Shown in pieces: positions 25,458 through 34,341 of a DNA stretch of 64,000 nucleotides. Source of the stretch: Chthoniobacteraceae bacterium (GTDB lineage: Bacteria; Verrucomicrobiota; Verrucomicrobiia; Chthoniobacterales; Chthoniobacteraceae); NCBI GenBank assembly GCA_947476255.1, contig CANJPY010000002.1:1-64000 (forward strand), given 5' to 3'. The translations under genes were made by a program, and so were the position numbers. The notes under the pieces are model-generated. The model saw only the letters and a program-made list of their open reading frames with translations. It was not told the DNA's origin and made no database searches. The stretch's first letter is position 1, and each line of letters begins with the position of its first letter.

Positions 25458-26381
25458 ATGCATCAAATTAATTTTGTTAATGAGCTTAGATCGGCGTGGT
25501 TCATGCTTGACGCACCCGTTGAGGGAGGAATGGTCAGGAAGTCTATTTCTCATGAAATACACGCTGTGCGACATGGAGACCGGTTCGGGGTGCTGCTGCC
25601 TGCTGAGGCTCATCATGGCTTGAGATTTCAACGTGGCTCCCTGCGATTGGAGGGGTTGAAACTACTCAACGTTGGTGATGTTTTGTTGCTTTCCTCCGCA
25701 AACGGTGCCCACGAGAGGGCCTTAAGTTGGCTGGTTGCTGAGATCATTCAGGCTGCGCTTGACGGTCAACGGTGGAACTTTGATGCGGTCAAAGCGCACA
25801 TCCGAGAATGGGCCGACCTTTTGAAGGGGACGCGGTCCGGCGAGGCAACGGGCCTTGCAGGCGAAATTTTGGTCATGCGGCACCTCGCCTCAATCCACGG
25901 ACCGTCGGCATGGAAATGGTGGCAGGGCATCCATGGTTCAGTCAGGGACATTGTTTTTGATCGCGACGATGTCGGTCTTGGCAAGGCGTGGGAGGTAAAA
26001 ACCACAGTGGCAAGGGGCGGTTGGAAAGTGACAATTAATGGCCTACATCAAGTATCAGCGTCAGATGCCGTGTCTTTCGTGTGCGTGCGGTTGGAGTCCG
26101 TGAAGAGTGGCGGTTTTACATTGGCGGATCTGTTGAAGGACGTGCCTTCGGAGGTGCTTCCTGCCAACCTATTGGAAGATTTGAAGGCTTCAGGCGAGTA
26201 TGACGCGGAACAGTGGAAGTTGATTGAGGCGGCCCGATTTCAGGTGGATGAAGATTTTCCCCGGATTGGGCCGGATAGTTTCACCAATGGATCTCCGCCC
26301 GAGAGGGTTTTGGGAATTTCCTACACCGTCGATCTGGGAGGTATACCCTGCTCTGAGATTGACATCTCTGCCCCAAGGTAA
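25458..26381 (+). CDS. PD-(D/E)XK-family nuclease (DUF4420-like)
   Basis: The 307-aa protein reads GLAGEILVMRHL (E136), WKWWQGIHGSVRDIVFD (D164) and KAWEVKTTVARGGWKVTINGLHQ (E179-V-K181). This is the E...D...ExK core of the PD-(D/E)XK family, in the order found in DUF4420 (PF14390) proteins. All putative metal ligands are intact. It follows the Z1 helicase, with which such nucleases usually occur, and is the likely DNA-cutting subunit. The next gene starts five bases after its stop. Confidence 0.88.
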   Translation: MHQINFVNELRSAWFMLDAPVEGGMVRKSISHEIHAVRHGDRFGVLLPAEAHHGLRFQRGSLRLEGLKLLNVGDVLLLSSANGAHERALSWLVAEIIQAALDGQRWNFDAVKAHIREWADLLKGTRSGEATGLAGEILVMRHLASIHGPSAWKWWQGIHGSVRDIVFDRDDVGLGKAWEVKTTVARGGWKVTINGLHQVSASDAVSFVCVRLESVKSGGFTLADLLKDVPSEVLPANLLEDLKASGEYDAEQWKLIEAARFQVDEDFPRIGPDSFTNGSPPERVLGISYTVDLGGIPCSEIDISAPR

Positions 26382-26385
26382 GCGT

Positions 26386-28452
26386 ATGTTGCACCAATAC
26401 CTCGCAGCATCAGGTATGAACATGACGTCGGCGGCCCTTGCGCTGAAGGCTCTCTCGCCACCGGAGCACATGACTCTTTTAGATGTCACGGTAAGAGAGT
26501 TGATCCAGAACTCCCTCGATGCCAAACACGACGAACAAACTGTGTCAGTCTCTTTTGACTGGCTCAAACCATCGCCGCAACAGCAACACTTCTGGAAAGA
26601 ATCAATCGGAGGCGATTCGCGAGGAACTTTGGGTCACTGGATCTTTAACCAGTTAGGTAACGACTGGAATCTGCTCAGAATAAAGGACGAAGGGACAGTC
26701 GGATTAGGGGGATCAGTGATTCCATCAGGCGCTGGTGGTGGAGAGCATCGTTTCAACCGCATTGCTTTTCAGTTTGGAGTACCCAACGGCGACGCTCACG
26801 CAGGAGGCTCTTGGGGCCTCGGAGGGAAAACAATTGTCTTCAGACTTGAGCCTGATGCCGGCTTGGTTGCGTATTTTTCAAAGCCAGTCGACGGTATCCC
26901 TCGATTAATTTTGTGCCACTGCTTTGATCATAATCATCAGGAGCAGGAGCAGAAAACACCGTTCGCCCAGACCTGTTGCTATGGTTTTGCATGGTGGGGC
27001 GAACCAAGTGAGGGAGGACCGGTTCAAGGAGTTGAAGGGGACCGAGCCATCTATCTAGCTCGCGGTATGGGATTTGATATTCCAGACGACGCCTCCGCAC
27101 TTTTACCAGGAACACAGATCTTGGTTCCGATCCGCACCCGGCAACTAAGGGAACTGGTCGCGAGGGAGCGAGAAACTGATATTTACGTTCAAGACAGTCC
27201 CGACTTGCTTCGTCTAAAGGCGGCCGACCAATTACTTTCTGCTGTGCAGCGCTGGTATTGGCCGCGCCTAAATTGCAGGGCCGCGGGGCCAGACTTTTGC
27301 ACACGCGCGGACTTAAAGGTCACTGTTGGAAACTGGGACGAGGCGGAGGGCCTCCTCCGACGCCGTTCACCAAACGGACACTCAGAGAATTCCGCTTTTT
27401 ATCGGTTGCTTGAGAATCTTTATCGCAAAACCTTCCAAGCCTCTGACTCCCACGCAATCCAGCCAGACAAGCATGGCCGTCCCGTCCTGGGCCGGTTGGC
27501 CAAATTGAACTCGGCAGACGAAAATGATCTGGTAGCTTTCGGAAGGGAAAGGAGGGCACTGGGGTTGGATGGTGATGGAACCAATTTTTGGGTGATAGCC
27601 CACATTCGGGATGCAGGAATGGTGGTCTCGTACAGATTAATGCCATCCATGGTAAATGGCGCCGGCAAGCCGGGTGTACTTACAAATCAAGATGGAAGCA
27701 TGCACATTGCAGTTGCCCGAGTAATCGGGACCCAGATGGTCGATTGTGCGCCACCGGATCACCCATACCGTCGAAGAAGTTTGGAAGAAATTTTCCGAAT
27801 TACTGAGGATGCCGCCCATTCGTCGTGGTCGTGCCAGAGACTGATTGAAAAACGAGACAAGATAGGGAGCTGGCCTCAACATCTGCTGTCTGCCTTTCAC
27901 CGAAAGACCTATGAGATTTTAGCCCCAGCGACTGTAGCTCCCCCTCCCAAAGACGGTTCGAGTGGGAACCCTTTGTACAGGCTGGCGCAGAGTTTAGGTG
28001 CTTCTTTACTGCCGCTAGGTTTTGGCGAGGGACCGAGTGGTCATCGAGGGGGAGGCGGGGGTGGTAGCGAGGGTGGTAGCGAGGGTGGTGGAGGCGCAGG
28101 ACCATCATCTGCAAAAATTCGACTCGCGGACTGCGTCCGAGACGGGGAAAAAGCCCTCTTCGAACTATATGCAGAGGGATTGAAGCCCCTAGAATACTTG
28201 CGCGTCGAGTTCGTGGTACTCGGGGAGCGAGGCAAGATAGACAGGCTTCAGTGGAACAAAGATTCTGCTGACGCGTTCCCGATTCAGTTGACTACATGTC
28301 GACCTGAAGGAGCCTCAATTAAATCCATTCAAATTGTCGATCAAAACATTTCTATCACCGAAAACGGCCGCTTCTTTGTAGGCGCAATGTTAAATCATGG
28401 CGATTGGTTCGTTGATGTGAAGTATACTTCCCTCAGGGCTGAAAAGGTATGA
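26386..28452 (+). CDS. GHKL (HSP90/MutL-like) ATPase 2 with glycine linker
   Basis: The 688-aa product starts at an ATG with AAGG seven bases upstream; a longer frame to 26224 lies within the nuclease gene and is rejected. ATP-site motifs are RELIQNSLDA, IKDEGTVGLGG and GGSWGLGGKT. QRWYWPRL and RDAGMVVSYR match ATPase 1. After LPLGFGEGPSG comes a glycine-serine linker of about 20 residues, at the point where ATPase 1 has a zinc knuckle, then a beta-rich C-terminal domain. A 12-bp DNA repeat makes up part of the linker. Its stop overlaps B2 by ATGA. Confidence 0.88.
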   Translation: MLHQYLAASGMNMTSAALALKALSPPEHMTLLDVTVRELIQNSLDAKHDEQTVSVSFDWLKPSPQQQHFWKESIGGDSRGTLGHWIFNQLGNDWNLLRIKDEGTVGLGGSVIPSGAGGGEHRFNRIAFQFGVPNGDAHAGGSWGLGGKTIVFRLEPDAGLVAYFSKPVDGIPRLILCHCFDHNHQEQEQKTPFAQTCCYGFAWWGEPSEGGPVQGVEGDRAIYLARGMGFDIPDDASALLPGTQILVPIRTRQLRELVARERETDIYVQDSPDLLRLKAADQLLSAVQRWYWPRLNCRAAGPDFCTRADLKVTVGNWDEAEGLLRRRSPNGHSENSAFYRLLENLYRKTFQASDSHAIQPDKHGRPVLGRLAKLNSADENDLVAFGRERRALGLDGDGTNFWVIAHIRDAGMVVSYRLMPSMVNGAGKPGVLTNQDGSMHIAVARVIGTQMVDCAPPDHPYRRRSLEEIFRITEDAAHSSWSCQRLIEKRDKIGSWPQHLLSAFHRKTYEILAPATVAPPPKDGSSGNPLYRLAQSLGASLLPLGFGEGPSGHRGGGGGGSEGGSEGGGGAGPSSAKIRLADCVRDGEKALFELYAEGLKPLEYLRVEFVVLGERGKIDRLQWNKDSADAFPIQLTTCRPEGASIKSIQIVDQNISITENGRFFVGAMLNHGDWFVDVKYTSLRAEKV

Positions 28453-29399
28453 GTATTGCAACATACCAGAGAATTTTAAGCGATGCCATTGAGGGATGGA
28501 GCGTAAAGATCCTCGCCATCAACGACAGAGAGCGGACCGAGATCCATTCAGTGGACACACCAGGCCGTTCCTTTCCGAAAGGTGTTCCACATGGCTGGCA
28601 ACGTTGGCAGAAGCACGTTATACAACTCACCGTCCCGATTAGTGATTCAGATCTAGCGGTCTCAACTGACTTGGGAGGAGTTCGATTAGTTTTAGTCGTA
28701 ATTTCAACGGGGATCCGATTCTGGAAAACATCAGAGCTTATTCTGAGATCGGGCAGCGTAACACTGGAGCTGGAATTACCTGAGGATTCAATCGGTACGA
28801 ATTTAATTATAAAGCCGTCATTTCGGTCTGGAGGAAACAATGGAGTCCGAGAAGCCCTTGACCTGTGGACGCCCGGGGAAATAAACGTTGAGTTTGTGGG
28901 AATGCAATCATGGTTCCCAGTTGAACCGCGAAAGTTCACCCGAAATGGCCAGTTTCTAAATCTAGAGCTGCCAGATCCATCTGAGTGCTCCCTAGACGCT
29001 TTAGATGAAAATTGCCCCCTGCTGCGACCGCTGAGCGAGAGCGTTAGAATCCAAGTTGACACCGAAAGCATCGAGTGGAAGCGGCTTGAAAAGAATCTTC
29101 AAGAGCCTGTCCCGACCGATGTATCGAGACAGGCGCTTTCAATACTTGTCGGCCTAGTAGTTTCGGCGATACGAAACTGGGAAGAAAAACTGGATAGAAA
29201 AGTGTTTGATTCGCTTGTTGGTACGACTCCACTGCCCAAGCATGAAGGTGATGCCGGCAACACCTTGGGATGGTTCATTCGGTCTTTGCATCATAAACTC
29301 GACCCAGATTGCCTTTACAAGGATGAGGATGTAACGTTTTGGCTACAACTCGTGAGCCGTCTTACATACCCAGCAGGCGAAGGAGGGAATGGAAAATGA
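28449..29399 (+). CDS. Module protein B2, unknown function
   Basis: This 316-aa protein begins in the ATGA overlap with ATPase 2, with an AAAAGG site just upstream. The first ~220 residues appear beta-rich, the last ~90 helical. It resembles B1 in size, position and the LIIKPSF block, and its helical SRQALSILVGLVVSAIRNWEEKL lines up with TLREILSTSIFALFTKLKNSPDSW. No catalytic or membrane motif is seen. As the B protein of the second module it is probably an ATPase partner. Confidence 0.75.
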   Translation: MSIATYQRILSDAIEGWSVKILAINDRERTEIHSVDTPGRSFPKGVPHGWQRWQKHVIQLTVPISDSDLAVSTDLGGVRLVLVVISTGIRFWKTSELILRSGSVTLELELPEDSIGTNLIIKPSFRSGGNNGVREALDLWTPGEINVEFVGMQSWFPVEPRKFTRNGQFLNLELPDPSECSLDALDENCPLLRPLSESVRIQVDTESIEWKRLEKNLQEPVPTDVSRQALSILVGLVVSAIRNWEEKLDRKVFDSLVGTTPLPKHEGDAGNTLGWFIRSLHHKLDPDCLYKDEDVTFWLQLVSRLTYPAGEGGNGK

Positions 29400-30154
29400 T
29401 CACATTTCCCTACCTTTCGGATATTGATGCCAGCAAAGAACTGGACCGGTGGAAAAGATTCGAACCGCTCAACAATCTGTTTAGAGCCGGATGGGAACCA
29501 AGGAGTGAGGTTTTCGAACGTTGCTCATGGCCTGTGATTCAACAAAACCGCGTTGACTTAAATGAGGTCATCATTTTGCGAACGTCCCTTGAGCGAGAAT
29601 TGCCAAAGGACTTGGCAGAGAGCCCGGAGGATACAGACTTACGAGCTTCAAAAGCGCTCTGGGAATATCTTGCGGGAGGACGTCTCTCCCTTTCGCAGGC
29701 AGCGGATCCCGGAATATGGCGCTGGATGGCAGTTCGTGTTTTGCCTGATTTGATATTAAAAAGGTTTTCCGGCACCTTAAGTCAGGATCGATTTCAAAGC
29801 GTGGGAGCTACAAAACGCTGTTGGCCCCTAAGGATGTACTGGATGGGATGGATGTGCAGCAACGAAAACGGTGTCATAAACAATGAAATGCTCGCCGTTC
29901 TCGCAAAAACGGATATTCAATCTGGAATTTTGGAAAGAACTGGAGGAGGTTACGATAGGGAGATATACCAAGCTATTCTTTTAGTATTGCGTTCTGAAAG
30001 AATCGAAAGTCGCGCTCGACTTGCAAGAGGCATGTTGAAAAGATTAACCGCAATACGCGGAACCCAAGAAACTTGCATCCTGAGCCTTGAAAGGAAGGTA
30101 CAGTTGGCCGAACAACTTTTAGAATGGTCGAGCAAATATTACAGGGCTGAATAA
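29396..30154 (+). CDS. Module protein C2, unknown helical protein
   Basis: The 252-aa protein starts in an ATGA overlap with B2, with GGAGGG eight bases upstream; an open frame to 29339 is not used. WRWMAVRVLPDLILKRF and the following Trp-rich segment match C1, as does KTDIQSGILERTGGGYDREI. The N-terminal ~100 residues are less alike. Conservation of C across both modules, always before a methyltransferase, argues for a shared role. It is separated from methyltransferase 2 by 142 bases. Confidence 0.78.
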   Translation: MITFPYLSDIDASKELDRWKRFEPLNNLFRAGWEPRSEVFERCSWPVIQQNRVDLNEVIILRTSLERELPKDLAESPEDTDLRASKALWEYLAGGRLSLSQAADPGIWRWMAVRVLPDLILKRFSGTLSQDRFQSVGATKRCWPLRMYWMGWMCSNENGVINNEMLAVLAKTDIQSGILERTGGGYDREIYQAILLVLRSERIESRARLARGMLKRLTAIRGTQETCILSLERKVQLAEQLLEWSSKYYRAE

Positions 30155-30296
30155 ATCAGTGAGACAGATGCCTCTAGTCCAACGTTCTTTGAGTAATTCA
30201 CAATCATTTTTGATTGGCGGCATCAATTAGCCGATTGCGTTAAACAGATCCGGCCTTTTTCGACTCTTTTGACTCTCAAAACTTACCACAAAATAA

Positions 30297-31853
30297 ATGG
30301 GAATTCCTATCATAGATCTTTTCGCCGGCCCCGGCGGACTTGGTGAGGGTTTCTCTTCGTTGATAAATCAAGAAGGGAAGCGAGTTTTCGATATCAGACT
30401 TTCAATCGAGAAGAATGAGTTTGCTCAACGGACGCTGGAGCTTCGCGCTTTCACTCGTCAATTTGAAGTCGGCCATGCTCCGGACGATTACTACGAATAC
30501 GTTAGGAGCAACCCCAAGATGTCTAGAACCGTTCTTTTTGAGAACCACAAGAATCAGTCAGACAGGGCAATACGCGAAGCTTGGCTTGCGGAACTCGGAA
30601 AGACCCCAGATGCAGAGGTAAAGCAACGGATTCAACTGGCGTTTGGCGGGCGTACGGCCCCCTCGAAGTGGGTCTTAATTGGCGGACCGCCATGCCAGGC
30701 CTATTCACTTTTGGGACGTTGGAGACAGAAAAACGGGGAGGCTTTTAACAACGACGCGCGTCATTTCCTGTACCGTCAATATCTGCAGATCATCGCAGAT
30801 TATAAGCCTCCAGTCTTTGTAATGGAGAATGTAAAAGGTCTTCTTTCTACGAGGGTTAAGAATGAGGGGATGGCAAATAGGATTTTCTCTGATTTGCAGC
30901 ATCCGCTGGCAGCCACTGGCCAAGGTGGCAGGAATGACCTGGAGTACCAATTTTTTCCGCTAGTTGAGAAGCAAGGAACGTCGGACGGGTTATTCGATCT
31001 AAGTCCCGAAAGTGCAATGCCTCCCCCTGAGGATTTCATTGTTCATGCTGAAGAACATGGAATTCCTCAGGCACGTCACCGAATTATCATTTTGGGGGTT
31101 CGATCAGATTGGATAAAGCCGGAAAGAATGCTGGATCGTGAGACCTCTGGAATTTCGGTCGATCAAGTGATCGGTGACCTTCCGAAACTACGAAGCGGTT
31201 TATCAAAAGAACCGGACTCACCGGAGCTTTGGGAGGCGGCTATCCGGCAGATTCCCTACTCCCATTGGTTCAATAACTTAGGATCGGATGTTGCTCTCCA
31301 AACAGCGCTCGAAAGTGCGAGCCGAGCGATAGTCCCCAATTTGAATCGCGGTGAGCAGTTCAGAAAATCTGTGGCCAAGCCGAAAAAACTCGCCGATTGG
31401 TACTACGATCCGAGGCTTGGGGGGGTGTGTAACCACGAGACGCGTACCCATATTCGAGCTGATCTACACCGGTATTTATATGCCTCTGTCTTCGCGCGTG
31501 AATATGGTCACTCTCCAGTGTTGGCCGATTTTCCAAATGAACTGCTGCCCTTACACAAAAATGTTGAGGAGGCACTTCATAAGTCGAAGTTCAACGACCG
31601 TTTTCGTGTTCAAATCGCTGGCCGCCACTCAACAACCGTTGTTTCACACATCTCTAAAGACGGACATTACTACATCCACTATGACCCGTCTCAGTGCAGG
31701 AGCCTGACCGTCCGTGAGGCTGCAAGGCTTCAAACCTTTCCGGATAATTACTTCTTTGAAGGTCCAAGGACTGAACAGTACCACCAGGTAGGGAACGCCG
31801 TTCCTCCTCTGCTCGCTCACAAGATAGCGAGGATAGTTTCGGAACTATTTTAG
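30297..31853 (+). CDS. DNA cytosine-5 methyltransferase 2
   Basis: The 518-aa protein carries motif I IDLFAGPGGLGEGF, motif IV GGPPCQAYSLLGR with the catalytic Cys, motif VI MENV, motif VIII PQARHRIIIL and motif X QVGNAVPPLL. It differs greatly from methyltransferase 1 in the region before motif IV (about 90 extra residues) and in the target region, so it probably methylates another sequence. It closes the second module. The 142-base gap before it has no clear promoter, though it could be transcribed separately. Confidence 0.92.
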   Translation: MGIPIIDLFAGPGGLGEGFSSLINQEGKRVFDIRLSIEKNEFAQRTLELRAFTRQFEVGHAPDDYYEYVRSNPKMSRTVLFENHKNQSDRAIREAWLAELGKTPDAEVKQRIQLAFGGRTAPSKWVLIGGPPCQAYSLLGRWRQKNGEAFNNDARHFLYRQYLQIIADYKPPVFVMENVKGLLSTRVKNEGMANRIFSDLQHPLAATGQGGRNDLEYQFFPLVEKQGTSDGLFDLSPESAMPPPEDFIVHAEEHGIPQARHRIIILGVRSDWIKPERMLDRETSGISVDQVIGDLPKLRSGLSKEPDSPELWEAAIRQIPYSHWFNNLGSDVALQTALESASRAIVPNLNRGEQFRKSVAKPKKLADWYYDPRLGGVCNHETRTHIRADLHRYLYASVFAREYGHSPVLADFPNELLPLHKNVEEALHKSKFNDRFRVQIAGRHSTTVVSHISKDGHYYIHYDPSQCRSLTVREAARLQTFPDNYFFEGPRTEQYHQVGNAVPPLLAHKIARIVSELF

Positions 31854-31856
31854 TGA

Positions 31857-32392
31857 CCGGTTCTGTACGTACACGGAAGTCTTCCGAATGTCGGTGTAGC
31901 TTAGGGAATCTCCGAACATGGAGTCGGCAGATGCTTGGTATGATTAAGCCGACAGGCGAGGCAACTTTTCCAAGTGATGAGTAGATCGCATGTCAAAATG
32001 GTGTCTGGCCGGGGTGCTTGAATCAACGGGAAAACGCCAAGTTTCGGGCTGAGCACATTAAAATGTTAGAGTGACTTTGGCGACATCATTGGAGTGGCCA
32101 AGAAAATTAGGCCGCTGCATCCGAAAGAATCATGGATTTCCCCGAAACAAGTACACCGAATCACAGCAAGTTACTCTGGTCCTTAATTTTCCCAGTGCGC
32201 TGTTTCTGGGCAAGTCCACAGGAGCAGGCATTTTACTCGGCTTCGTGAGCGTACGTTAGCGGTGCGGTTACAAATTTTGCACCCGCACTCTTGGCTGGGT
32301 GTGTCCTCGGGGACGATTAAGCCAATTTTCGCAATTATTCAGCGAAAAGAAACAAGAACACCCTCGCATTTGTGAATGTGAATGCTGGGTTC
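31857..32392. other. Gene-free stretch after the defence locus
   Basis: About 535 bases lie between the convergent methyltransferase 2 and AlbA_2 genes. No family-like open frame, tRNA or terminator hairpin with a T tract was recognised. Short open frames at 32071-32259 and 32299-32490 look like chance. It may be a scar of cargo loss. Confidence 0.4.
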
Positions 32393-34255
32393 CTATTCAG
32401 CAGAAGCCACCACCCGGTAGGCCTGCTGCGGGTGACGCTCCATCTCCGGATAGACATACTCAAGCTGGCCCGCGTCGATCATCGGCTTGAGGTGATCGCG
32501 CCGAATCGATTCGTTGTCTTTTCGTCCAATAATTTCAGCCAATTGACTGGAGGAAAGTGGTTTCCACGAACACAGCCCCAGAATTACAGAGCGGATCTTT
32601 TTCCCGGGACGTTTACCCAGTTCGTCCACCTGAATTCGGAGATGTTCAGGTAAGGTTGCCCGTAATGTCGTATGCTTTGCTCCTAAAGTCGTATGGTCGG
32701 CAGCTAAAGTCGTATGCTTAGTCGGTAATGTCTCATGCCCCCGGACCGGAACCCCAGGTTCAGGTAACTCCTCGGGAAACTGCGGGCCGGGCAGGTAATA
32801 GGTGGCGGATCCTTTGCCTTTCTGGGCCAGTAGACCATTTTCCCTGAGTTTGCGAAGATCCTGACTGGCGGTCAGTACATCCGAACCAGTGAGTTGCCGG
32901 AGCGTCTGGTTATTGATGGCCCCTTGCTCCCGCAGGAAAATGAGGGCGTAGCGCTGCGAATCGCTGAGATCGACAGGGGCTTGTTTGAGCCATTCCAAGT
33001 CCTCTTCCAACAGAAAATGGTGCAGGAGAAACCTGCTTGTGAAGGAGTTATTCGCACGATCTGATTCGAACGTCGGAAGGCTGAATCCGTTTGCGCGCAT
33101 TTGTTCACGCATGACCCGGATACCGCTACCTTTGGTTTCAGCCGTGTTCGTCTCATGGAAGACAGCGGCGAGATTTGGGTTACGAAGCTGGGAGCCAGGC
33201 TCACCCAGTTGATCCTCATTTTTTAGAGAGAATCCCGCATTTTGGATCTCAATCCTGTTGGCGTACCGAATAATCTGGGTAGGTCGATGTTCCCGATAAG
33301 AACGGTGCATCAACGCGTTAACGATAGCCTCACGAAGTACACGGGCGGGAAGTGTCGGCGTATCGGCCTGAGTTTGCCCCTCCTTCAGATCAAAGCCTTT
33401 CGGCAGGTCATCCATGACCGCCGCCTGAGCGCGATCCACGATCTGGAGCAGCGGCCCACGCATGTCCACAGTGGTAAGGAACCGCTTGTCTGGATCTTCG
33501 ACCCAGTCTTTGCCTGGAACCCGAATGTAATCGATACGCACAGCTGGCAAATCGCGGCGATAGGCCAATCGGGTTCCAAAGAGCAACATCCCGGTCAAAG
33601 TCGGACGCCACACTCCATTCTCTTGTCGGATGGCATTCAAAGATTGAAGTAAATCTTGGTCATCCCATGCCAGTTCCTCCGCCAATGGATTCACTTTAGA
33701 GCGGAGCTTGCGGTAATGAGCTATGGCTTCTAGATCGAGATCCGCAACCGTGGCGTTTCCGATCAGGGTCAAATCGTAGCTGTCGCCCTGTCGGTTGCCG
33801 AAAAACAGAACCAGATCCTCTTCGGCACAACGTTGATCCGTGGAACCGATGCGACGCCAAGCTCCCTTTGGCAGTTCGTGCTTCTTAAAATACAGAGGTT
33901 TTTGGGAAGGGGAAAGTTCGTCGATTTCTACAATGACCACCAACTTTTCCTCGTAGACTTCGGTGAAAGCACGAGGCCGTATGGGGTGATTGAATATGGA
34001 TGCGCAACCGGAGGCGATATCGTTCAGGAGCTTGTCGGGATTCTGAACGCCAACCACTTCATACCCTCCAAAAAAGTCCTCCAAGCTTTTGGAAACTCCA
34101 AGCACAAACCGCCCGCCTCCGAGATCAGGCTCATTCGAAAACGCACAGACGGTTTCGAAGAAAGATTCACCGAGCTCTCCGCTTGCACAGGTTTTGGCTT
34201 CGAGCGTTGGATGCTCGTCAAGTTCATTCAGTTCCCGAAGGAGGTCGAGGATCAT
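32393..34255 (-). CDS. AlbA_2-domain ATP-binding protein (RecG-like label)
   Basis: The 620-aa protein has an N-terminal AlbA_2 (Schlafen-like) domain (EHPTLEAKTC, GGGRFVLGVSK, KPLYFKK), then a GHKL-like C-terminal module with REAIVNALMHRSY and GSGIRVMREQM, and winged-helix segments near residues 450-490 and 580-615. Between the helices is a 7-residue repeat (KHTTLAA, DHTTLGA, KHTTLRA), made by four 21-bp DNA units at 32663-32746. Family members are often called transcriptional regulators or RecG-like helicases without proof; many occur in defence islands. It converges on the methyltransferase locus. Confidence 0.8.
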   Translation of the reverse strand: MILDLLRELNELDEHPTLEAKTCASGELGESFFETVCAFSNEPDLGGGRFVLGVSKSLEDFFGGYEVVGVQNPDKLLNDIASGCASIFNHPIRPRAFTEVYEEKLVVIVEIDELSPSQKPLYFKKHELPKGAWRRIGSTDQRCAEEDLVLFFGNRQGDSYDLTLIGNATVADLDLEAIAHYRKLRSKVNPLAEELAWDDQDLLQSLNAIRQENGVWRPTLTGMLLFGTRLAYRRDLPAVRIDYIRVPGKDWVEDPDKRFLTTVDMRGPLLQIVDRAQAAVMDDLPKGFDLKEGQTQADTPTLPARVLREAIVNALMHRSYREHRPTQIIRYANRIEIQNAGFSLKNEDQLGEPGSQLRNPNLAAVFHETNTAETKGSGIRVMREQMRANGFSLPTFESDRANNSFTSRFLLHHFLLEEDLEWLKQAPVDLSDSQRYALIFLREQGAINNQTLRQLTGSDVLTASQDLRKLRENGLLAQKGKGSATYYLPGPQFPEELPEPGVPVRGHETLPTKHTTLAADHTTLGAKHTTLRATLPEHLRIQVDELGKRPGKKIRSVILGLCSWKPLSSSQLAEIIGRKDNESIRRDHLKPMIDAGQLEYVYPEMERHPQQAYRVVASAE

Positions 34256-34341
34256 AGGGAAAGCGTGATAAGGTTCAGAAGCGGTTGGACGAATAATGAC
34301 ACTTTACGAAAGGCTTTGCTTGGCCCTTGCCGCTTTTCGGA

